A DNA stretch of 64,000 nucleotides from Corallococcus silvisoli (GTDB taxonomy: Bacteria > Myxococcota > Myxococcia > Myxococcales > Myxococcaceae), in assembly GCF_009909145.1 (NCBI RefSeq), contig NZ_JAAAPJ010000001.1, positions 1,302,001 to 1,366,000 of the forward strand. The letters run 5' to 3'. The translations under genes were made by a program, and so were the position numbers. Below are positions 52,559 to 64,000 of the stretch, in pieces; positions within the stretch are counted from its first letter, which is position 1, and every line of letters begins with the position of its first letter. Below the pieces are notes generated by a model that made no database searches, was not told where the DNA came from, and saw only the letters and a program-made list of their open reading frames with translations.

Positions 52559-53455
52559 ATGGAGCGCGTCCCCGTCCCCACCCGGATGTACCTCCAGGGA
52601 GGGCAGGCCATGCTCCAGACGGCGGAGCTGTCTCCCGCTGTCTACGAAGCCCCCTTCATGAGCGACGGCCTCCGGCACGCGCTGGAGGCCGGGGAGGCGG
52701 GTCTTGGCTACCGCGTGTCCGCGGTGAAGGAGCTGCCGGAGGACGGGGCGCTGCCGGCGGGGCTCCTCTTCCACGTGTCGCGGTGCGGGAGCACGCTGGT
52801 GAGCCAGATGCTGGGGACGCTTCCCGGGCTTCGGGCGGTGAGCGAGCCCGAGGTGCTGTCGCTCTACCTGCTGCATTGCGCCCAGGGGGCCTGTGCCTTC
52901 GACGCGGAGGTGTTCCGCCGGTTGATCAAGGTCCTGGGGCGGGGGAGCGGGCGCTATGTCATCAAGTTCTCGTCATGGAACCTGCTGTTCCTGGACTGGA
53001 TCCGGGGCGCGTTGCCGGACGTGCCCTGGGTGTTCCTGACGCGTGACGCGACGGAGGTGATGGCCTCCAACTTCCGCAGCCCGTCGGCGCCCCTGCGGTG
53101 GTACCGGCGCGGCGACCCGAGGTTCAAGGCGTGCTTCCCGGACTGGCCCGGTGAGGCACGAGGGGCTCCGGAGGCATTCTTCGCGTGGTGTCTGGCGCGC
53201 TACGCGCAGGCGGCACGCCGGCACGCGGGCCCCCGGGGCTTGTGGGTGGACTACGCGCAGCTGCCCGGCGGGGTGCCCCGTCACATCCTGGCCCACTTCG
53301 GATTGGAGGCGGATGTGTCGCAGCGGGCGCGGATGGAGGAGAAGGGCCGCTACCGGTCGAAGGGGAACACCCGGCAGCCGTTCGTGCCCGACGGCGAGGC
53401 GAAGCGGGCGGAGGCCACGGAGGCCATGCGGGAGGCCGTGAAGCGCTGGCTCTGA
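52559..53455 (+). CDS. Sulfotransferase-family protein
   Basis: 298 residues. LFHVSRCGSTLVSQMLGTLP (about 70-89) is the 5'-phosphosulfate-binding P-loop. PWVFLTRDATEVMASNF corresponds to the 3'-phosphate-binding strand and helix with its Arg and Ser/Asn. The last ~60 residues end in KGRYRSKGNTRQPFVPD, the distal PAPS loop. This subfamily occurs beside hydroxylases in bacterial clusters. It would transfer sulfate to a hydroxyl group, perhaps one made by the JmjC enzyme, but could also act on a small molecule. Starts 1 nt after the JmjC stop. Confidence 0.85.
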   Translation: MERVPVPTRMYLQGGQAMLQTAELSPAVYEAPFMSDGLRHALEAGEAGLGYRVSAVKELPEDGALPAGLLFHVSRCGSTLVSQMLGTLPGLRAVSEPEVLSLYLLHCAQGACAFDAEVFRRLIKVLGRGSGRYVIKFSSWNLLFLDWIRGALPDVPWVFLTRDATEVMASNFRSPSAPLRWYRRGDPRFKACFPDWPGEARGAPEAFFAWCLARYAQAARRHAGPRGLWVDYAQLPGGVPRHILAHFGLEADVSQRARMEEKGRYRSKGNTRQPFVPDGEAKRAEATEAMREAVKRWL

Positions 53456-53507
53456 GCATGGGCCTCGTCGTGCGTCGCGGTCGGTCCACCGCGTCACGGC
53501 CCGCCCG

Positions 53508-54950
53508 TCACGAGCGCCTGTCCTCGTACCAGGCGTTCATCCCATCCACGGCCCGGTCCACATCGGCAATCGTGTTGTAGATGTGAGGGCACAGGCGGAA
53601 CGTCTTGTCGTCCCCGGAGCCGGCGACGCGGTAGCGCGGGTCCTGGTAGAGCCAGTCGTACAGCGTCTTCTCCCGGTGCTCCTTCGGCGCCTCGACGCGC
53701 ACCACGCCCCAACTGCGCGCGGGGTCGCTCGGCGTGACGAGGCTCCACCGGCTCCCCGCCTCCTGGAGCCGTGACATGAGGTGCTGGGCGAGCTGGGCGA
53801 TGCGCTCGTGGGGTTTGCGCGGCTGTAGCGCCGTCCACATCCTCTGGGTGAGGTCGAGCGCGATGATGTTCACGTCGTCGCGCTGGCCGATGAGCTCGAA
53901 CCGCAGCGCGTTCTCCGGCAGCTCCCGGTACGGCACGATGACGATGCGGTAGTCGTAGCCGTAGACGCTCGGCATGAAGTTCCGGGTCTTCTCCTTGCGC
54001 ATGAAGAGGATGCCCGTCTCCTTGGGGCCCAGGAACCACTTGTGCGCGCTGGACACGAGGCTGTGGCAGTACGCGTCCGCCAGGTTGAGCGGGCGCGCGC
54101 CCCACGCCATCGTCCCGTCGATGTGGATGTGGCAGTCCGGACGGTTCGCCTTCACGTGGTCCCAGATGGCCTTCATCACCGACTCGGGCATGCGGAAGCC
54201 GTTGCTGTTGGCTGTCTCCGTGTACGTCACGAAGCGCGTGCGCGGGGTGATGCGGCTGATGAAGGCCGCCGCGATGTCCGCCTCCGAGGCGTTCGTCGGG
54301 AAGCTCACCTCCTCCACCTTGAATCGCGTCGGGCCGCCGGACCACTCGGCTCGCATCTTCCATGCCTCGCGGTTGGTGGGGTGGTTCTCCGACCACATCA
54401 CCACCGTGTCGTTCCCGTCCGCGCTCCAGCCTCGGAAGCCGCAGTTGACCGCGTTGTTCGCCTCCGTGGCGTTGCGCATGATGGCCAGGTCGTTCGGGTC
54501 CGTCAGCCCCAGCCCGAGCGCCAGGCTCCTGCGCGTCTGCTCCAACTGGCGCACCCGCTCGCCCTGCGCGGTGCGCATCTGCTGCGAGACGTTGAGGTTG
54601 TATTCGAGGCGCAGCTCGTTGAGCGACTCGATGAGCGCCGTGGGCTCCGGGCAGAGGTTGGCGGCGTTCATCGGCGTGACGCGCTCGGAGGGCGCGACCG
54701 TGGCGAAGCCGAACTCCTGCTGGAAGGCTGTCCAGAACGCCTCGTCCGTCTTCTGGGAAGGGGCGCGAACCGCCTGGAAGAAGCGGTTCAGCTTGTCCGT
54801 CAGCGCGCGTCCCCTCGCCTTGGAGAGGAGGCCTACGTCGGTCAGCGACGTGAGGAGGGAGAGGCTGTCGGCGGGCTCGGCCGTGCTGGCGGCCATGTCG
54901 GAGTTGCTGGCTTTGAACAAGGGGCGCTCCGGAAGGGGTGGGTCGGCCAC
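53508..54950 (-). CDS. Class V aminotransferase-like PLP enzyme (isopenicillin-N-epimerase type)
   Basis: 480 residues. The PLP fold is evident: MRNATEANNAVNCGF (phosphate-binding turn), HIHIDGTMAWG (Asp278 to the pyridine N) and SSAHKWFLGPKETGI (Lys304, Schiff base). FELIGQRDDVN follows, like the GTxD region. Similar enzymes act as epimerases, desulfurases or transaminases on peptides. The GTG at 54950 is uncertain; an ATG at 54896 is possible. It converges on the sulfotransferase gene, so joint function is not shown. Confidence 0.88.
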   Translation of the reverse strand: MADPPLPERPLFKASNSDMAASTAEPADSLSLLTSLTDVGLLSKARGRALTDKLNRFFQAVRAPSQKTDEAFWTAFQQEFGFATVAPSERVTPMNAANLCPEPTALIESLNELRLEYNLNVSQQMRTAQGERVRQLEQTRRSLALGLGLTDPNDLAIMRNATEANNAVNCGFRGWSADGNDTVVMWSENHPTNREAWKMRAEWSGGPTRFKVEEVSFPTNASEADIAAAFISRITPRTRFVTYTETANSNGFRMPESVMKAIWDHVKANRPDCHIHIDGTMAWGARPLNLADAYCHSLVSSAHKWFLGPKETGILFMRKEKTRNFMPSVYGYDYRIVIVPYRELPENALRFELIGQRDDVNIIALDLTQRMWTALQPRKPHERIAQLAQHLMSRLQEAGSRWSLVTPSDPARSWGVVRVEAPKEHREKTLYDWLYQDPRYRVAGSGDDKTFRLCPHIYNTIADVDRAVDGMNAWYEDRRS

Positions 54951-55080
54951 CGTGCACCAGGTGCCGACTCCGGGACATCCCCCCGCGGGGCACCGCGCCC
55001 GTCAGGGATCGGACATGTCAGGGTGAACTTCGACTCCAGGGTGCCTGTTTCAGTCCGTCCTTCCGGGGTGAGCGTTGGCC

Positions 55081-55100
55081 TCGCGAGACAGGTCTCGCGA
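55081..55100. terminator. Perfect hairpin after the repeat-lipoprotein gene
   Basis: TCGCGAGAC-AG-GTCTCGCGA, 9-bp arms, 10 bp beyond the minus-strand stop at 55111. No T-tract. Confidence 0.5.
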
Positions 55101-55110
55101 AACGAATCGT

Positions 55111-55488
55111 TCAAGGCTTGGCGACGTGCCAGACGTCCTTGACTCCGTCGCCCGTCTTGTCGCCGGCCTTCTTGTCTTTGATGAAGGTGTACAGGGGCTT
55201 GCCGTCATAGGCCCACTGCATCGTCCCGTCGTCACGCTTGATTTGGGTCCACTTGTCCTGTGCCGTTTCGTCACCTTTCTTGACGAGCAGTGGGGGCCAG
55301 TTCTTGGCGCACTCGCCGTTGCACATGGACTTGCCGCCGCCGTCCTTGTCGAAGGTGTAGAGCGTCATGCCGTGATGATCAACCCACATGCCGTCCTTCT
55401 CCATCGCATGATGAGCGAGCGCGGAGAGAGGAAGGAGCAAAGCGGCTGCGGCATACAGCGCCATCCGGGTCGAAGCGTGTCGCGTCAT
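55111..55488 (-). CDS. Secreted repeat protein (COG4315/Lipoprotein_15 type)
   Basis: 125 residues. Signal peptide ending ALAHHAM; two copies of the family repeat are visible, WVDHHGMTLYTFDKDGGGKSM and WAYDGKPLYTFIKDKKAGD, with the CNGECAKNWPPL (Cys pair) segment between them and GVKDVWHVAKP at the end. These proteins are periplasmic and of unknown function. A 9-bp hairpin lies in its leader (55505-55526). Confidence 0.88.
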   Translation of the reverse strand: MTRHASTRMALYAAAALLLPLSALAHHAMEKDGMWVDHHGMTLYTFDKDGGGKSMCNGECAKNWPPLLVKKGDETAQDKWTQIKRDDGTMQWAYDGKPLYTFIKDKKAGDKTGDGVKDVWHVAKP

Positions 55489-55504
55489 TGTCTGTCCTCG
55501 TGAC

Positions 55505-55526
55505 TCGCCAGGAGACTTCCTGGCGA
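55505..55526. promoter_or_regulatory. Hairpin in the leader of the repeat-protein gene
   Basis: TCGCCAGGA-GACT-TCCTGGCGA, 9-bp perfect arms and a 4-nt loop, 17 nt before the ATG at 55488. Could be an operator or an mRNA leader structure. Confidence 0.45.
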
Positions 55527-55718
55527 ACCGGAGCTGTCTCCAGTCGATGGCTCTCTAGGTGGCGAGGGACACGTGCGCAATCGCGCGCGGCAGGCGCGAC
55601 GCTGGACCATCCAGCGGTAAACAAGCGTCGTCTGCTGCTTGGGTGTCCCGCTCATCGCGCACCGCCGCTGCGCAATTCCTCCCATGAAGCGGGGCAGGGG
55701 GGCGCTCCGTGCCCGCCG

Positions 55719-56741
55719 TCACCGAGGCGTCATCCGAGGAGCGTCCGTTGGCTGGAGCTCCAGCGAGCCATTGCAGACCGTCGGAAGGGCCTCGGACTCA
55801 CCCGTGAAGGAGCACACCAGCCGCACGCCTTCCTTCCCCATCCGGCCCGCTCCGAGGAGAAGCCAGAGCGTGCTCCGGGGTGTTTGTACCCGATACCGAT
55901 GGCAGAGCCCTTGTTGCTCCAACACGCGGCAGGCCACCTCCTGGCCGTTCACGGAGGCACCGCTCGCGGCGAATCGCTGCCGGAGGTCGCGGCCCGCCTT
56001 CTCCGTCTCTTGCGAAAGCCACTTCTTCAAGTCGACCTCCGGCGCCAACACCGCCCATTCGAGGAAGCTGCTGGGGCACTTGATACGTCCCACCTCCGGC
56101 GCGACGCTTGGCGTCAGGTCGCAGCCATCCGGAACCATCAACTCACGCGTCCCCATCATCGCCTTCGTGAGCACCGTCCGGTTCCGCAAGTCGAGGGGCT
56201 CGGGGACCTTCTGGGACGCGAAGAACTCCAGCACGCTCTTGCATGGACGCGTCGCCCCTCGCCGCCGAACGTCCTCCATGCATGTATAGGCCCAGAAGCC
56301 CTTCTCGGTCCGCTCCTCGATGATGACGTGCCCCGTCCTCTTGAGCTCCCCCGTCCCTTCCTCGCGAATCGTCACCTCCAACGCCTCGCGCTCGACGCCA
56401 GCCAGCACGAGCGTCGTCTTCTTCGACTCCACCGCACCGTCGGCTGACGCGATGATGGAGTCTCGCATGCCCTCGAATACCCGTTCGTTGGAGTGGTTCA
56501 TGGGAATGGGCAACCAACCGATGCTCGCGCTCAGGTTGGGGCACAGGTATCGACGACCTGTCGACCCGTCCGCCGTCGCCTTGCACCGACCAAACAGGGC
56601 CTGTGCCTCCCGCCTGTAGGTCGTCGTCGGGGGCTCCCCGTGCGCGCCTCCCGCGAGCAACACCAGCCCCGTACTCCAGAGCGCATGAAGAAAGGTCAGA
56701 CACCACCGCGGCAACCGGACGTCACCCCACGAGTTGGACAT
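55719..56741 (-). CDS. Exported protein of unknown function
   Basis: 340 residues from an ATG at 56741. A hydrophobic N-terminal segment (CLTFLHALWSTGLVLLAGGA) serves as signal or anchor. The mature part has eight or so Cys, some in pairs (RRYLCPNLSASIGW, GCDLTPSV, IKCPSS, LVCSFTG), suggesting disulfides. Two predicted strand-rich domains are joined by a helical segment. No family recognised. It is divergent from the 56989 gene with a large dyad in between. Confidence 0.72.
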   Translation of the reverse strand: MSNSWGDVRLPRWCLTFLHALWSTGLVLLAGGAHGEPPTTTYRREAQALFGRCKATADGSTGRRYLCPNLSASIGWLPIPMNHSNERVFEGMRDSIIASADGAVESKKTTLVLAGVEREALEVTIREEGTGELKRTGHVIIEERTEKGFWAYTCMEDVRRRGATRPCKSVLEFFASQKVPEPLDLRNRTVLTKAMMGTRELMVPDGCDLTPSVAPEVGRIKCPSSFLEWAVLAPEVDLKKWLSQETEKAGRDLRQRFAASGASVNGQEVACRVLEQQGLCHRYRVQTPRSTLWLLLGAGRMGKEGVRLVCSFTGESEALPTVCNGSLELQPTDAPRMTPR

Positions 56742-56822
56742 GGGCTGCGTCTTTGCACGGTCCGTACCCGGCGCTCCACGGCGAGGGACTCCCGTCACCG
56801 TGCAACTCTTGCGCGCCTCCTG

Positions 56823-56859
56823 CTCCGAGCATCGTGCAAGGCTTGCACTGTCCTCGGAG
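56823..56859. promoter_or_regulatory. 37-bp nested dyad in divergent promoter
   Basis: Centred on 56841: GTGCAAG-G-CTTGCAC (56834-56848), flanked at equal distances by CTCCGAG (56823-56829) and CTCGGAG (56853-56859). Further TTGCAC-type half-sites lie at 56753-56758 and, imperfectly, at 56800-56814. A regulator site serving both divergent genes is likely. Confidence 0.5.
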
Positions 56860-56988
56860 GGTCACGCCCTGGGGGGAGCGTCCGCGGGAAGCCGTGCCAT
56901 GCACGTGACACGGCGACCGAAGTTCGGATAGGCACACCCGACGCCCCATCGCTGGGGAGCAGGCCTGGCGCCTGCGTGAGGACAGACC

Positions 56989-58017
56989 GTGGAATTCCGA
57001 CACCTCTCCGCACCCGCCTGGTCGGCGTTCAAAGCCTGGCTGCTCAAGTTGACCGGCATTCCCATCGCCCGCCTGCGGCTCCTGACCGGCGGCTGTCCGG
57101 CGGAGGAGCTGCCCGCGCTCGCGAAGGAGCTCAAGCGCGTGCGGGCCGACTTCCAGAAGCGCCCCAACGCGGTCTCGGCCCCCGCGGACGAGGGACTCCG
57201 GCGGGACTACGCGGCGCTCGGGGTTCCCTGGTCCGCGTGGAGCGAGGTGGCGCGCGAGGTCCAGCGCGACCTGAAGCGCAAGCGGTACGCGCGCTGGACG
57301 GGAGCGGATGCGCTCGAGTTCCCCGAGGGGCCTTGCGCCGAGGACCTGATCACCGTCCTGTTGTTCGGGGGCGTGGAGCAGGCACGTCCCCATCTGCTGC
57401 GCCGCGCGTCGCTCGCCGCGGGCTCGCTCGAGGCGCTGTGGTGCCGCTGGCTGGCGGGTGAGCCGCTCGAACCCGAGACGCTGCGCTCGTTCGCGGGAGC
57501 GCCGGAGCGGCTCGCCGAGCCCCTCTACACCCCAGGCGTCGATGAGGTGCTGCCGCTGTTCTTCGTCGAGCCGGACCCCGCACGCGCCGAGCGGGCGCTG
57601 GAGATCGCCTCGGCCCAGGTGGGCTCGTCCCGGTCGCGACCGTTGAGGGGCTTCCTGCGCTCCCTGCTCGGCCTGTGGCGTCAGGACACTCCGGTGGAGG
57701 AGGTGAGGGCGTGCTTCGAGACGATGGTCGCGGCCGTCTCACCCTCCGACGTCGCCCAACTGAGCGCGCCCGCCTATCTGTATGGCCGATACGTCGAGGC
57801 ACTTCCCCCGCATGTGCTGCTGGAGCGGATGGGCTCGCGTCTCGAGCGCATCGCCGTGCCTGCCCGGGTCGCCGATGTCCAGCCCGTCATGGAGGCCCTG
57901 GCCGCGCTCGAGGAGTTGACGGCCCTGGGCCTGGGCCTCCGCGTGGAGCAGCGGCCCGGAGAGGTGCTCCTCTCCGCGCAGGAGCCGGAGACTGGGGCCG
58001 GGGACGAGTTCCTGTAG
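56989..58017 (+). CDS. Hypothetical protein, Leu/Ala/Arg-rich
   Basis: 342 residues from a GTG at 56989 with GAGGA upstream. I recognise no family. Helix-rich (SAFKAWLLKLTGIPIARLRL, ELPALAKELKRVRADFQKRP), with a VEEVRACFETMVAAVSPSDV segment and, at the end, a short acidic tail. No signal or membrane segments. Divergent from an exported unknown; the shared dyad suggests joint regulation. Its end lies 160 bp from the convergent NRPS. Confidence 0.68.
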   Translation: MEFRHLSAPAWSAFKAWLLKLTGIPIARLRLLTGGCPAEELPALAKELKRVRADFQKRPNAVSAPADEGLRRDYAALGVPWSAWSEVAREVQRDLKRKRYARWTGADALEFPEGPCAEDLITVLLFGGVEQARPHLLRRASLAAGSLEALWCRWLAGEPLEPETLRSFAGAPERLAEPLYTPGVDEVLPLFFVEPDPARAERALEIASAQVGSSRSRPLRGFLRSLLGLWRQDTPVEEVRACFETMVAAVSPSDVAQLSAPAYLYGRYVEALPPHVLLERMGSRLERIAVPARVADVQPVMEALAALEELTALGLGLRVEQRPGEVLLSAQEPETGAGDEFL

Positions 58018-58176
58018 CACCGCCGGATGAGGTGCGCGTCTTCCGGAGGGCCCCGCGCCTGGTGTGCTGGGCCCTGGGAGATTCCGCCTGCCTCGCCCAC
58101 ACCGAGAGTCGACGGCCGCGCGCCTTGCTCCCTTTGACGCGCTGACGCAGCGGCCGGATTCCGGGCGGACGCAGGT

Positions 58177-64000
<5,824 letters not shown>

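Noticed and set aside
53494..54993. 499-codon frame in another register over the aminotransferase gene
   Set aside because: Arg/Gly/His-rich shadow; the frame 53508-54950 holds the PLP motifs.

Overview
The window is very GC-rich DNA with dense, short-spaced genes on both strands. Its content points to a myxobacterium, most likely of the Myxococcaceae: a giant HEAT-repeat protein, many one- and two-component regulators, an NtrC-type response regulator with sigma-54 activator motifs, lipoproteins with poorly conserved sequence, standalone secondary-metabolism genes and a large NRPS. The genus is an inference from style. No rRNA, tRNA, CRISPR array or insertion sequence was seen.

Layout. 1-7530: end of an SDR gene, a membrane-anchored metallophosphoesterase, an HSL-type esterase and a 1572-residue HEAT-repeat protein. 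7612-11661 (minus): an Ala/Gly-rich unknown, a PNGase A-like secreted amidase and an M43-type zinc protease lipoprotein. 12095-14538: an ECF41 sigma factor with its carboxymuconolactone-decarboxylase partner and a matching promoter, then a GNAT. 14893-17478 (minus): an alpha/beta-hydrolase/MerR operon with a MerR-type operator, and a deleted, frameshifted hydrolase pseudogene. 17559-20969: a lipoprotein with a possible Tiki-like domain and a standalone condensation-domain protein. 20966-25317: PhzF/deaminase operon divergent from LysR, and a dehalogenase-like hydrolase divergent from AraC. 25450-31313: DUF6058/ArsR, an orphan Imm5-like protein, a DUF2306 membrane protein, an unknown, and an SDR/TetR divergent pair with a palindromic operator. 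31452-37423: Cys-rich lipoprotein, hydrolase, and a large unknown protein ending in two YGANG/FGDP-type repeats beside a secreted unknown. 37668-44712: histidine kinase/NtrC-family regulator operon, divergent from a Wzy/O-antigen-ligase-like membrane protein that has a sigma-54-like promoter, then an unknown and a phosphoesterase. 45202-49199: an AT-richer orphan gene, MarR/CLC channel pair, GNAT. 49554-53455: a compact cluster of an unknown protein, a MACPF-like protein, a JmjC oxygenase and a sulfotransferase. 53508-58017: a PLP enzyme and three genes of unknown function. 58177-64000 (minus): NRPS (C)-A-PCP-C-A-PCP, open at the right edge and without a thioesterase.

The best candidate for an undescribed system is 49554-53455. 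A 280-residue protein and a MACPF-fold pore-former candidate share the C-terminal tripeptide LND. They are followed, after a strong hairpin, by a JmjC-type hydroxylase and a sulfotransferase, which suggests a modified protein or pore-forming effector. A good sigma-54 promoter lies just upstream. Sigma-54-like elements also precede the Ala/Gly-rich gene (8754), the large FGDP-repeat protein and the Wzy-like gene, so several of the unknown genes may belong to sigma-54 programmes.
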